The notes under the pieces were generated by a model. The model had not been told where the DNA came from. It saw only the letters and a list, made by a program, of their open reading frames with translations, and searched no databases. 64,000 nt of DNA, taken from Virgisporangium ochraceum (GTDB taxonomy: Bacteria; Actinomycetota; Actinomycetes; Mycobacteriales; Micromonosporaceae). A program made the position numbers and the translations under genes. Of the stretch, positions 8,201-16,834 are shown in pieces. Where the stretch lies: assembly GCF_016863655.1 (NCBI RefSeq), contig NZ_BOPH01000068.1:62001-126000 (forward strand), given 5' to 3'. Numbering within the stretch: position 1 is the stretch's first letter; each line of letters starts with the position of its first letter.

Positions 8201-8674
8201 ATGAACGACAACGTCCGTCCCCTGACGCGGCCACCGATCCGGCAGCAGACCATCGTCCGTAGCGACGTGGAGCACACGTTCGACGTGTTCACGAACGAGA
8301 TCGGCGCCTGGTGGCCGACCCGGCCGTTCTCCATCGGCCAGGCGAAGGTGGTCGCGGCGCGCATCGAGCCGCGGATCGGCGGCCGGGTCTACGAGACCTG
8401 GACCGACGGGCACGAGGTCGACTGGGGTCACGTGATCGCATGGGACCCGCCGAACCTGTTCGGCATGACCTGGGAGATCCTCGCCGCCGTCACGGAGGTG
8501 GAGCTGCGGTTCACCGCGCTCGGACCGGCCGTGACGCGCGTGGAGCTCGAACACCGCGGCTGGGAGAAGCTCTCCGAGGACGAGCTCCGCGCCGCCACCT
8601 CCGTTCCCGGCGGCTACGAGGCCGGCTGGGCGCGGATCCTCGAATCGTTGCGCACCAGAGTCGAAGGAGCTTGA
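8201..8674 (+). CDS. SRPBCC/AHSA1-like domain protein
   Basis: A 157-residue START/Bet v1-like protein. RSDVEHTFDVFTNEIGAWWP opens the hydrophobic-cavity fold, and the middle (GGRVYETWTDG, then WGHVIAWDPPNLFGMTW) is typical of the AHSA1 group. These proteins bind small hydrophobic ligands; the ligand is unknown. I chose the ATG at 8201 because GAGAG lies 6-7 bases before it; a longer start overlapping the ArsR gene is less likely. ArsR plus SRPBCC is a recurrent gene pair, supporting a shared operon with the upstream regulator. Confidence 0.88.
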   Translation: MNDNVRPLTRPPIRQQTIVRSDVEHTFDVFTNEIGAWWPTRPFSIGQAKVVAARIEPRIGGRVYETWTDGHEVDWGHVIAWDPPNLFGMTWEILAAVTEVELRFTALGPAVTRVELEHRGWEKLSEDELRAATSVPGGYEAGWARILESLRTRVEGA

Positions 8675-8675
8675 A

Positions 8676-8966
8676 ATGCCGCGAATGATGGCGCAGGTCG
8701 TCCACTTCCCCAAGCCCGAGTACCGGGCCGACCTGCTGGCCGCGATGGGCCGGCTGCGGTCGGCGGTCGAGCACCTGCCCGGTCTCGACGAGATCGGCGG
8801 GTTCGAGGACCCCGAAACGGGACGCATCGTCGCGGTCTCGGTGTGGGCGTCGGAACAGGCGCTGCAGGACGGAATGCCGGTGCTCGGCGCCGCGATCGAA
8901 GGGCTCCCGTTCGACGTCTGGGAACGGGAGCCCTACACGATGTCGATCCTGCCTCAGGTGGCCTGA
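8676..8966 (+). CDS. Small dimeric alpha-beta barrel (ABM-like) protein
   Basis: A 96-residue protein starting 1 base after the stop of the SRPBCC gene, with GAAGGAG 8 bases before its ATG. Its length and strand-helix pattern (MMAQVVHFPKPEYRADLLAA, then IVAVSVWASEQAL) suggest the antibiotic-biosynthesis-monooxygenase/dimeric alpha-beta barrel fold. No catalytic residues can be assigned. It is the last gene of the ArsR-led unit. The fold call is moderate and the function unknown. Confidence 0.7.
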   Translation: MPRMMAQVVHFPKPEYRADLLAAMGRLRSAVEHLPGLDEIGGFEDPETGRIVAVSVWASEQALQDGMPVLGAAIEGLPFDVWEREPYTMSILPQVA

Positions 8967-8975
8967 AAAGCTGGG

Positions 8976-10325
8976 TCAGACGCCCGCCTGTGCCATCCGG
9001 GAGCCCTTGCGCAGGTACGCCCACACGGTGACCGCGAGCATCACCAGGAACAGCCCGACGTAGAACCGCAGTGCCGGCTGGATGTTGCCGAACGTCGAGC
9101 GCGACCACGCGTAGCAGATCGGCACGAGGAAGCCGCCGAACGCGCCGACCGAGGAGATGACGCCCAGCGCGCCGGCCGCCTGCCGGCGCATGGCGAGCAT
9201 CGTCTCCGGTGCGCCGCCGAGGTCCTCGCCCTTCACCTGGAAGATTCGCGAGATCATCCGGTACGTCGAGCCGTTGCCGATGCCCGTGGCGACGAACAGG
9301 AACATGAAGCTGATGAAGAACACACCGAGGTTCTTGTTCTGCACCGACCAGAGGCCGATGAACGCGCCGACCGCCAGCGCGGCGAAGGCCGCCGCGGTGA
9401 CCTTGGCGCCGCCGATCCGGTCGCTCAGCCGTCCACCGAGCGGCCGGATCACCGACCCGATGCCGGCACCGAGGAACGCCCACTGCAGCGCGATGTCGGG
9501 ACGGTTGAACACCGAGCTCAGCAACGTGGGGAACGCGGCCGAGTAGCCGATGAACGAGCCGAACGTCCCGATGTAGAGCAGCGACATGATCCATGTGTCG
9601 GAGTGCCTCAGCGACGACCACACCGGCTTCACGTCGGCCTTGGCCTCGGACAGGTTGTCCATCCACAGGTACGCGCACACCGCCGCGATCACCGCGAGCG
9701 GGATGTAGAACAGGCCGGCCCGCGCCAGCGCGAGGCCGCCGCCGAGCACGATGAGCTTCGGGACCACGAACTGCACCACGGCGACGCCGATGTTCCCGCC
9801 GGCCGCGTTGAGCCCGAGCGCCCAGCCCTTCTCCCGCTCCGGGTAGAAGAAGGAGATGTTGGCCATGCTGGAGGCGAAGTTGCCGCCGCCGACTCCGGCG
9901 GTCGCGGCGATCAGGAGCAGCGCGCCGTAGCCGATCTCGGGGTGCTCCACGGCCCACGCGAGTCCGGCACAGGGCACGATGAGCAGCAACGCCGAGACGA
10001 CCGTCCAGTTGCGACCGCCGAAGATGGGCACCGCGAACGTGTACGGCAGGCGCAGGAACGCGCCGACCCCGCTCGGAACCGCGGTGAGCCACAGCGCCTG
10101 GCTGACGCTGAGGTCCCATCCGGCCGCGCCGAGGCGCACGACGACGATGCTCCACAGCAGCCACACCGAGAACCCGATGTGTTCGGCGAAGATGGAGAAG
10201 ACGAGGTTGCGCCGGGCGACGCCGCGACCCGTGCTCTCCCAGAACTCCGGGTCCTCCGGGGCCCAGTGGGAGATCCACCGACCTTTGCGTTGTTTCTGTT
10301 CGACGGTCTCGAGGGTCGCGGTCAT
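8976..10325 (-). CDS. narK: NarK-type nitrate/nitrite transporter
   Basis: A 449-residue major facilitator protein with about twelve membrane segments. The nitrate/nitrite porter signatures are visible: GVGGGNFASSMANISFFYP and, shortly after, NAAGGNIG, with conserved arginines in the helices before them. It should bring in nitrate and/or extrude nitrite at the cytoplasmic membrane. It is the last gene of the nitrate-assimilation operon, and its ATG overlaps the nirD stop (ATGA), indicating translational coupling. I cannot say whether it works as a nitrate/proton symporter or an antiporter. Confidence 0.93.
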   Translation of the reverse strand: MTATLETVEQKQRKGRWISHWAPEDPEFWESTGRGVARRNLVFSIFAEHIGFSVWLLWSIVVVRLGAAGWDLSVSQALWLTAVPSGVGAFLRLPYTFAVPIFGGRNWTVVSALLLIVPCAGLAWAVEHPEIGYGALLLIAATAGVGGGNFASSMANISFFYPEREKGWALGLNAAGGNIGVAVVQFVVPKLIVLGGGLALARAGLFYIPLAVIAAVCAYLWMDNLSEAKADVKPVWSSLRHSDTWIMSLLYIGTFGSFIGYSAAFPTLLSSVFNRPDIALQWAFLGAGIGSVIRPLGGRLSDRIGGAKVTAAAFAALAVGAFIGLWSVQNKNLGVFFISFMFLFVATGIGNGSTYRMISRIFQVKGEDLGGAPETMLAMRRQAAGALGVISSVGAFGGFLVPICYAWSRSTFGNIQPALRFYVGLFLVMLAVTVWAYLRKGSRMAQAGV

Positions 10326-10645
10326 CGTGCCTCCAGGGCTCCGGTGTGGACGATCAGGTCGCCGTCGTCGTCGACGCGCACGTCGTAGACCCGCAGCGGC
10401 GGCTGGCCGGTCTTCGAGCAGCCGGTCGCGAGGTCGAAGATGTGCTGGTGAAGGGGGCAGATCACGACGTCGTCGTCGATGAGCCCGTCGGCGATCGGCC
10501 CACCGGCGTGCGGGCAGACCGCCGACACCGCGCGGATCGCGCCGTTGTGCAGCCGGAACACGGCCACCATGTCGCCGCCGACCGGGAAGGTGCGGCCCTC
10601 GCCCTCGGGAAGGTCCTCCGCGCGTCCGATCCTCACGGTCGTCAT
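10322..10645 (-). CDS. nirD: Nitrite reductase (NADH) small subunit, Rieske-type
   Basis: A 107-residue Rieske protein. CPHAGG (Cys44, His46) and CPLHQH (Cys63, His66) are the [2Fe-2S] ligands. It is the small subunit of cytoplasmic assimilatory NADH-nitrite reductase, which turns nitrite into ammonium with NirB. I took the start from the ATG that overlaps the nirB stop (ATGA) and gives the usual family length. Its own stop overlaps the narK start in the same way. Confidence 0.95.
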   Translation of the reverse strand: MTTVRIGRAEDLPEGEGRTFPVGGDMVAVFRLHNGAIRAVSAVCPHAGGPIADGLIDDDVVICPLHQHIFDLATGCSKTGQPPLRVYDVRVDDDGDLIVHTGALEAR

Positions 10646-13083
10646 GAGCGCACCGGAACCAACGGCAGCGGGACGAGCGGAAGCGATGTGCGGAACTGGC
10701 CGGGCGTGGCGGGCTCCGCGCCCTCCTTCCAGGGGTCCTTGTACGCGGCGACCGCTTCCTCCATGCGCCGGTCGAGGCCGTCGCCGTCCTCGTCGAGGAG
10801 CTCCCGCAGCCGTTCGATGCCGATCCGCGGCACGAACGCGTAGGTGCGTTCGAGCCAGTTCGCGTTCTCGCGGTAGTACTGGATGAACCGGCCGGCGAGC
10901 GTCATCACCTCGTCGGGAGTGTCCACAGTGGCCAGCAGGTCGCCCTTGCGCACGTGGGCGCCCGCGGCGCCACCGACGTAGATCTCCCACTTACCTCCGT
11001 CGATGGCGACCACCCCGAGGTCCTTGACGTAGGCCTCGGCGCAGTTGCGCGGGCACCCGGTCACCGCGAGCTTGAGCTTGCCCGGGCTCTCCAGCCCCTG
11101 GAACCGCGACTCGATCGCTACGCCCAGCGCGGTGGAGTCGCCGACGCCGAAGCGGCAGAAGTCGCTGCCGACGCAGGTCTTCACCGTGCGCATGCTCTTG
11201 CCGTAGGCGTAGCCGGACGGCATGTCGAGGTCGGCCCAGACCTTCGGCAGGTCCTCCTTGCGGATGCCGAGCAGGTCGATGCGCTGGCCGCCGGTGAGCT
11301 TCACCATCGGCACGCGGTACTTGTCGGCCACGTCGGCGATGCGGCGCAGCTGGTCGGGCGTGGTGACGCCGCCCTTCATCTGCGGCACGACGGAGAACGT
11401 GCCGTCGCGCTGGATGTTGGCGTGCACCCGGTCGTTGATGAAGCGGGCGCCGCGTTCGTCCTCGTACTCCTCGCCCCAGATCATGCGCAGCAGCGAGACC
11501 AGGCCCATCTTGCTCTTCGCGTCCTGTTTGCCGCCGGCGAGCGCGTCGAACACGGCGGAGACGCTGCGCAGGCCCTGCTCGCGGATCGCGGCCATCAGCG
11601 CCGGTTTGTCGAGCGGCACGCCCGGCACGTACCAGTTCGCCGACGGGTCCACCTCGGCGGCGCCGCCCGCGGCCCAGTCGACGATCCGCTGCACGAGGCC
11701 CTTGCACGACCCGCAGCCCTTGCCGGCCCGGGTCGCGTCCATGACGCCGGTGACGGTCTTCACTCCACCGTGGACGGTCGCGCAGATCGTGCCCTTGCTG
11801 ACGCCGTTGCAGTTGCAGACCTGCGCCTCGTCGTCCATCTCCTCGGGCGACTCCTCGGCCGCCGGACCGCCGAGGTCGAAGAACAGCTTGGCCCGCTCCT
11901 CGGGCAGCGGCAGCCCGCGGTCGAAGGCCTGCATCAGGAAGCCGACCTTGTTCACGTCGCCGAGCAGCGTCGCGCCGATCAGCCGATCGTCGCGGATGAT
12001 GACGCTCTTGTAGACGCCCCGCTTCGGCTCGACGAACACGACGAACTCGTCGTCCTCGCGCTCCGGCGCGGTGACACCCATCGCGGCGACGTCGACGCCG
12101 GCGACCTTCAGCTTGGTGGCGGTGCGCGAGCCGTGGTAGGCGGCGTCCGGGTTGGCGCCGGTGAGGTGGTCGGCGAGCACCGTCGCCTGCTCCCAGAGCG
12201 GTGCGACGAGCCCGTACGTGGCGCCGCGGTGCTGCACGCACTCGCCGACCGCGTAGATGTCGGGTTCGTCGAGCACCCGGAGCTGGTCGTCGACCACGAT
12301 CGCCCGCTCCACGCGCAGCCCGCTCACCTCGGCGAGCGCCGTGTTCGGACGGATGCCCGCGGCCACCACGACCATGTCGCACGGGATCGTGCGCCCGTCG
12401 GCGAACCGCACGCCCTCGACCTTCTCGGTGCCGACCACGGCGGTGGTCATCGCGTCGAGCTCGACCGTGATGCCGATCTTCTCGACGCTGCCGCGGAGGA
12501 TCCCGCCGGCCTGCACGTCGAGCTGGGTGTTCATCAGGTGGCCCATCGCGTGCACGAGCGTCACGTCGACGCCGTACTGCTGCAGGCCGCGGGCGGCCTC
12601 CAGCCCGAGCAGGCCGCCGCCGATGACGACCGCGCGCTCGTGGTCACGGGCGTAACGGATCATCGCGCGGGTGTCGTCGATGGTGCGGAACGTGAAGACG
12701 CCCTGATGGAAGCCGCGCTTCGGGTTGCGCATGCCCTCGATCGGCGGCACGAACGGCGTGCTGCCGGTGGCGATGATGAGCTTGTCGTAGTGGGTGACGG
12801 AGCCGTCGCTGGCGAGCACCGTCTTCGCGTGCCTGTCGATCCGTTCGACGCGGGTCGCGGCGCGCAGGTCGATGCCGTTCTCCTCGTACCAGGCGAGGCT
12901 GTTGAGGAAGATGTCCGACTCGTCCTCGGCTCCGGAGAGCACGTTGCTGAGCAGGATCCGGTTGTAGTTGCCGTACGGCTCCTCGCCGAACATCGTGATG
13001 CTGAACTGGTCGGTGCGCTTGAGGACCTCCTCGACTGTCCGCGCACCGGCCATGCCGTTGCCGATGACCACCAGCCGGCGCAT
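10642..13083 (-). CDS. nirB: Nitrite reductase (NADH) large subunit
   Basis: An 813-residue NirB. In order: FAD/NAD-binding domain (VVIGNGMAG at the N-terminus, VVIGGGLLGLEAARGL near 155), a BFD-like [2Fe-2S] domain (CNCNGVSKG and CGSCKG, near 420-460), a ferredoxin-like half domain, and the siroheme/[4Fe-4S] domain with Cys-x5-Cys (CVGSDFC, near 640) and Cys-x3-Cys (CPRNC, near 675). Electrons flow from NADH through FAD and the clusters to siroheme, reducing nitrite to ammonium. The length is a little short of many NirB proteins but no motif is missing. The ATG abuts the stop of the unknown 115-aa gene. Siroheme supply is encoded divergently nearby. Confidence 0.96.
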   Translation of the reverse strand: MRRLVVIGNGMAGARTVEEVLKRTDQFSITMFGEEPYGNYNRILLSNVLSGAEDESDIFLNSLAWYEENGIDLRAATRVERIDRHAKTVLASDGSVTHYDKLIIATGSTPFVPPIEGMRNPKRGFHQGVFTFRTIDDTRAMIRYARDHERAVVIGGGLLGLEAARGLQQYGVDVTLVHAMGHLMNTQLDVQAGGILRGSVEKIGITVELDAMTTAVVGTEKVEGVRFADGRTIPCDMVVVAAGIRPNTALAEVSGLRVERAIVVDDQLRVLDEPDIYAVGECVQHRGATYGLVAPLWEQATVLADHLTGANPDAAYHGSRTATKLKVAGVDVAAMGVTAPEREDDEFVVFVEPKRGVYKSVIIRDDRLIGATLLGDVNKVGFLMQAFDRGLPLPEERAKLFFDLGGPAAEESPEEMDDEAQVCNCNGVSKGTICATVHGGVKTVTGVMDATRAGKGCGSCKGLVQRIVDWAAGGAAEVDPSANWYVPGVPLDKPALMAAIREQGLRSVSAVFDALAGGKQDAKSKMGLVSLLRMIWGEEYEDERGARFINDRVHANIQRDGTFSVVPQMKGGVTTPDQLRRIADVADKYRVPMVKLTGGQRIDLLGIRKEDLPKVWADLDMPSGYAYGKSMRTVKTCVGSDFCRFGVGDSTALGVAIESRFQGLESPGKLKLAVTGCPRNCAEAYVKDLGVVAIDGGKWEIYVGGAAGAHVRKGDLLATVDTPDEVMTLAGRFIQYYRENANWLERTYAFVPRIGIERLRELLDEDGDGLDRRMEEAVAAYKDPWKEGAEPATPGQFRTSLPLVPLPLVPVRS

Positions 13084-13431
13084 CTAGACCTCCACCAGAC
13101 CGAGATCGACCACGACCGTCCCCTGTAGACCGTCGGGCGCGGCGAGCATGAGCTCGACGACGGTGCCGCCGCCGAGGTCCTCCACCACGCGCAGCGGCAC
13201 GTGGGTGTCGCCCTTGGCGCCGACCGGGAAGTAGCGCATCGGTGCGCCGTCGCGGGTCAGCACGAAGCAGACGAGCTCACCGCTGGCGTTGCCGCCGCGG
13301 AAGTACACGGCCTGCGCGGTGACCCCGTTCGGAACGGTGTAGCTGAGCGCCGCGTCGAGCGTGACCGGCGAGTCGAGGCCCTTGCCCTGGAACGGGAAGA
13401 CGCCCTGCAGGAACCGTGGTGTCGACTGCAT
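13084..13431 (-). CDS. Conserved-looking protein of unknown function in the nitrate operon
   Basis: A 115-residue protein that I do not recognise. It has no signal peptide, membrane segment or cysteine motif; the single Cys (LVCFVLTRDG) is isolated. The sequence is rich in beta-type hydrophobic alternation (TAQAVYFRGG, VVELMLAAPDG, VVVDLGLVEV), suggesting a small beta-sandwich or barrel. Its ATG follows directly on the stop of the nitrate reductase gene and its stop directly precedes the nirB ATG, so it is locked into the operon by position. A role in assembly, regulation or subunit contact of nitrate or nitrite reductase is plausible from context only. Confidence 0.85.
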   Translation of the reverse strand: MQSTPRFLQGVFPFQGKGLDSPVTLDAALSYTVPNGVTAQAVYFRGGNASGELVCFVLTRDGAPMRYFPVGAKGDTHVPLRVVEDLGGGTVVELMLAAPDGLQGTVVVDLGLVEV

Positions 13432-15498
13432 TCAGCCGTCCTCTCTGATCGGGGTGATCGCGACCGCGCACACCTTGAACGCGGGCATCTTCGAGTGCGG
13501 GTCCAGCACCGGGTCGGTCAACGCGTTCGCGCTCTGTTCGCCGCCCCAGTGGAACGGCGCGAAGACGGTGTCGGGCCGGATCGTGTCGGTCAGCTGGGCG
13601 CGGAACACCGCGCGTCCGCGCCGGGTGCGCAGCTCCACCAGGTCGGCGGCGGCGATGCCGAGGCGCCGGGCCAGATCGGGGTGCAGCTCGACCTTCGGGT
13701 CGGTCGCGCTGGCGTGCAGCGAACGGGCCCGGCGGGTCTGCGTGCCGCTCTGGTACTGCTGCATGATGCGGCCGGTGGTGAGCACGTACGGGTACTCGCG
13801 GTCGGGCGTCTCGGCCGGGTCGGTGTGGTCGACGCGGATGAACCGGGCCCGGCCGTCGGCCGTGGCGAAGCGCTCCTCGAACAGCCGGGGCGTGCCGGGG
13901 TGGTCGTCGGCCGGGCAGGGCCAGAACACGCCCTGCTCGGCGTCGATGCGGTCGTAGGAGATGCCGGCGTAGTCGGCGATCCCGCCGGCGCTGGCCCGGC
14001 GCAGCTCGTCGAAGACCTCCTCGCTGTCCGGGGAGAACCCCGGTGCGCCGAGCCGTTCGGCGAGCGTCGACAGCAGCGCCAGGTCGTCGCGGACGCCGTC
14101 CGGCGGGTCGAGGACGCGGCGGCGGCGCAGCACGCGCCCCTCGAGGTTGGTCATCGTGCCGTCCTCCTCGGCGAACTGCGCCGTGGGGAACACGACGTCG
14201 GCGAGCGCGGCCGTCTCGGAGAGGAAGATGTCGGAGACCGCGAGAAAGTCCAGCGCACCCAGGCGGTCCCGCACACGGTTGCGGTCGGGCGCGGAGACGA
14301 CCACGTTGGACGCGAGCACCAGCAGCGCCCGGATGCCGCCCGGCCGGCCGAGCCGGTCGAGCAGTTCCACCGCCGACACGCCCGGCCCGGGCAGGGTGGC
14401 GGGGTCGACGCCCCACACCGCCGCCACGTGCGCGCGGGCGGCGGGGTCGTCGATGCGGCGGTAGCCCGGCAGCTGGTCGGCCTTCTGGCCGTGTTCCCGG
14501 CCGCCCTGCCCGTTGCCCTGCCCGGTGACGGTGCCGAACCCGGAGTACGGCCGGCCCGGCAGCCCGAGGGCGAGCGCCAGGTTGATCCAGGCCTGCGTGG
14601 TGTCGGTCCCGTTGCGGTGCTGCTCCGTACCGCGCGCGGTGAGCACCATCGCCGACGGCGCTGTGCCGAGCAGCTCCACCGCGCGCCGCAGGTGCGCGAC
14701 GGGCACGCCGGTCATCCGCTCGACGCGGTCGGGCCAGTACGCCGCGACGGCCGCGCGCACGGCGGCGAACCCGGTGGTCCGCTCGGCGATGTACGCCTCG
14801 TCGACGTAGCCCGCCCGGATCGCGATGTGCAGCAACCCGTTCGCGAGCGCGAGGTCGGTACCCGGTGTCGGTTGCAGGTGCAGCGTGCTGCCGCGCGCGG
14901 TGGCCGTGTACCGCGGGTCGACCACGATGTGGGCGGCGCCCTGCGCGCGTCCCGCGTCGAAGTACTGCATCGCGGGCGGCATCGTGTCGGCCGGGTTGCT
15001 GCCGACCAGCAGCACGGTCTGCGCGTGTGCGATGTCGGCGAGGGGGAACGGCAGGCCGCGGTCGACCCCGAACGCGCGGTTGCCGGCGGTGGCCGCCGAC
15101 GACATGCAGAACCGCCCGTTGTAGTCGATGTACGGCGTGCGCAGCGCGACCCGGGCGAACTTCCCGAACTGGTACGCCTTCTCGTTGGTGAGCCCGCCGC
15201 CGCCGAAGCAGCCGACCGAGTCGGACCCGTACCGGTCCTGCGCCGCGCGGATCGCCTCGACGACGCGGTCGACCGCCTCCTCCCAGGTGGCCGGGCGCAG
15301 CTTGTCGTGCTCGCGCACCAGGGGGGTGGTCAGCCGTTCGGGGTGGTCGAGGAGTTCGGCGGCGCTCCAGCCCTTGGCGCACAGGCCGCCGCGGTTGGTG
15401 GGGAAGTCGGCCGGTTCGAGAACGGGCTTCGGGTTCAGGCGCATGGTGACGCCGCACTGCAACGAGCAGTACGGACAGTGCGTCGCCACCGGAGTCAT
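13432..15498 (-). CDS. nasA: Assimilatory nitrate reductase catalytic subunit (molybdopterin oxidoreductase)
   Basis: A 688-residue molybdopterin-guanine-dinucleotide enzyme. The N-terminal [4Fe-4S] ligands are Cys8, Cys11, Cys15 and Cys40 (HCPYCSLQCGV and GLCAKG). The molybdopterin oxidoreductase body follows, and the C-terminal dinucleotide-binding domain starts near 570 (YPYVLTTGRIMQQYQSGTQT). It reduces nitrate to nitrite in the cytoplasm. There is no signal peptide and no C-terminal [2Fe-2S] extension, consistent with NarB/NasA-type assimilatory enzymes that use ferredoxin or a separate reductase. First gene of the operon with the unknown protein, nirB, nirD and narK. Confidence 0.92.
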   Translation of the reverse strand: MTPVATHCPYCSLQCGVTMRLNPKPVLEPADFPTNRGGLCAKGWSAAELLDHPERLTTPLVREHDKLRPATWEEAVDRVVEAIRAAQDRYGSDSVGCFGGGGLTNEKAYQFGKFARVALRTPYIDYNGRFCMSSAATAGNRAFGVDRGLPFPLADIAHAQTVLLVGSNPADTMPPAMQYFDAGRAQGAAHIVVDPRYTATARGSTLHLQPTPGTDLALANGLLHIAIRAGYVDEAYIAERTTGFAAVRAAVAAYWPDRVERMTGVPVAHLRRAVELLGTAPSAMVLTARGTEQHRNGTDTTQAWINLALALGLPGRPYSGFGTVTGQGNGQGGREHGQKADQLPGYRRIDDPAARAHVAAVWGVDPATLPGPGVSAVELLDRLGRPGGIRALLVLASNVVVSAPDRNRVRDRLGALDFLAVSDIFLSETAALADVVFPTAQFAEEDGTMTNLEGRVLRRRRVLDPPDGVRDDLALLSTLAERLGAPGFSPDSEEVFDELRRASAGGIADYAGISYDRIDAEQGVFWPCPADDHPGTPRLFEERFATADGRARFIRVDHTDPAETPDREYPYVLTTGRIMQQYQSGTQTRRARSLHASATDPKVELHPDLARRLGIAAADLVELRTRRGRAVFRAQLTDTIRPDTVFAPFHWGGEQSANALTDPVLDPHSKMPAFKVCAVAITPIREDG

Positions 15499-15658
15499 GG
15501 GGTGATGCTCGACACCCCGGGTTGCCCTCGCGTTCCGTCATCGTTTCGGCGCGTTGAGAAAGATCTCGCGACCGGTGGGCGGCGATGGTGAGACGCGGTT
15601 TGCATCGCGGTAACACGCAGGTGCGCGGACGGAAACGGCAGGTCGTCAGCCTCTAGGC
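15499..15658. promoter_or_regulatory. Divergent control region between nitrate reductase and hemD-type genes
   Basis: This 160-base gap should hold the promoters of both nitrogen units. A GGGGTG/CACCCC stem (15499-15504 with 15513-15518) lies flush against the nitrate reductase ATG. GTAAC (15610-15614) and GAAAC (15632-15636) are spaced like half-sites of a GlnR box, but the half-site between them is degenerate. No convincing -35/-10 pair was found. Confidence 0.4.
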
Positions 15659-16834
15659 GTGAGTGGAGCCGAGGACGGGACATCCGGGCGCAACACGGGG
15701 GCGCCCGGAGGTACCCCGTTGGTCGGGTTCACCATAGCCATCACCGCCGAGCGCAGGCGCGACGAGCAGGCGGTGCTGCTCGAACGCCGTGGCGCCCGCG
15801 TCGTTCGTGTGCCCGTCATCACACACGTGCCGCTGCTCGACGACGAGGCGCTGCACGCGGCCACCGAGGAGTGCATCGAGGACCCGCCCGACCTGGTCGT
15901 GGTGACCACCGGCATCGGCTTCCGCGGGTGGCTGGAGGCCGCCGAGGGCTGGGACCTCGGCGGCGCGCTGCGCGTCAGCCTCGCGGGGGCGACGCTGATC
16001 GCGCGCGGGGCGAAGCCGTGCGGAGCCATCCGCGCGGCCGGGCTGAGCGAGGGCTGGTCGGCCAGCAGCGAGTCGATGGGGGAGATTCTGGACCGGCTCC
16101 TGGCCGAGGGGGTGGCCGGGCGCCGGATCGCGGTGCAGTTGCACGGCGGTGTGCAGGAGGACTTCGTCGAGGCGCTGCGGGCCGCCGGCGCCGACGTCGT
16201 GGAGGTGTCGGTGTACCGGTACCGGCTGCCCGACGACCCGGCGCCACTGCGGCGACTGGTCGACCAGGTACTGGCCGGCCGCTTCGACGCGGTGACGTTC
16301 ACCAGCGCACCGGCGGTCAACGCGTTGCTGGAGGTCGCCGGCGCCGACGCGCCCGAACTGCTGCGCTCGTTCGACGGCCGGGTGCTCGCCGCGTGTGTCG
16401 GGCCGGTGACGGCCGCTCCGCTGTTGAAGGCCGGCGTCCCGGCGCTGGTGCCGGACCGGTCCCGCCTCGGCGCGCTCGTCCGGTCGGTCACCGACGAGCT
16501 GCCCCGGCGCGCGCTGCGGCTGCGGGTCGACGACTGCGTACTGGAGATCCGGGGGCACGCGGTGGTCGTCGACGGCGACGTGCGCCTGCTGGCTCCGGCG
16601 AGCATGACCGCGCTCGGCGTGCTGGCCGCGCGTCCCGGTGCGGTCGTGTCCCGGGCGGCGCTCGCGGCCGCCCTTCCGAGCGGAGCCGGCAGAACCGGCT
16701 GGTCTGGCGCCGACGGAGGCGACGGGCACGCCGTGGACGTCGCGGTCGCGCGGCTGCGGGCCGCGCTCGGTTCCGCCCGGTTCATCGAGACCGTGGTGAA
16801 ACGCGGCTACCGATTGCGGGTTGATGAGACATGA
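15659..16834 (+). CDS. Uroporphyrinogen-III synthase fused to a winged-helix DNA-binding domain
   Basis: A 391-residue protein. Residues about 20-275 form a HemD domain (VGFTIAITAERR at the start, then VVVTTGIGFRGW and VTFTSAPAVNALL), which cyclises hydroxymethylbilane to uroporphyrinogen III. Residues about 290-390 form an OmpR/PhoB-type winged helix ending in VDVAVARLRAAL and VVKRGYRLRV. The fusion is known in actinobacterial nitrate clusters and may couple tetrapyrrole synthesis to transcription, perhaps of the divergent operon; that is inference. The GTG start has no clear ribosome site. The stop overlaps the CbiX-type gene by ATGA. A second, plain hemD for haem is likely elsewhere. Confidence 0.88.
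   Translation: MSGAEDGTSGRNTGAPGGTPLVGFTIAITAERRRDEQAVLLERRGARVVRVPVITHVPLLDDEALHAATEECIEDPPDLVVVTTGIGFRGWLEAAEGWDLGGALRVSLAGATLIARGAKPCGAIRAAGLSEGWSASSESMGEILDRLLAEGVAGRRIAVQLHGGVQEDFVEALRAAGADVVEVSVYRYRLPDDPAPLRRLVDQVLAGRFDAVTFTSAPAVNALLEVAGADAPELLRSFDGRVLAACVGPVTAAPLLKAGVPALVPDRSRLGALVRSVTDELPRRALRLRVDDCVLEIRGHAVVVDGDVRLLAPASMTALGVLAARPGAVVSRAALAAALPSGAGRTGWSGADGGDGHAVDVAVARLRAALGSARFIETVVKRGYRLRVDET

Noticed and set aside
10642-15498. The nitrate/nitrite genes as a respiratory (Nar) system
   Set aside because: There is no membrane anchor subunit, no Tat signal and no narGHJI layout; NirB/NirD and a single-subunit reductase indicate cytoplasmic assimilation.
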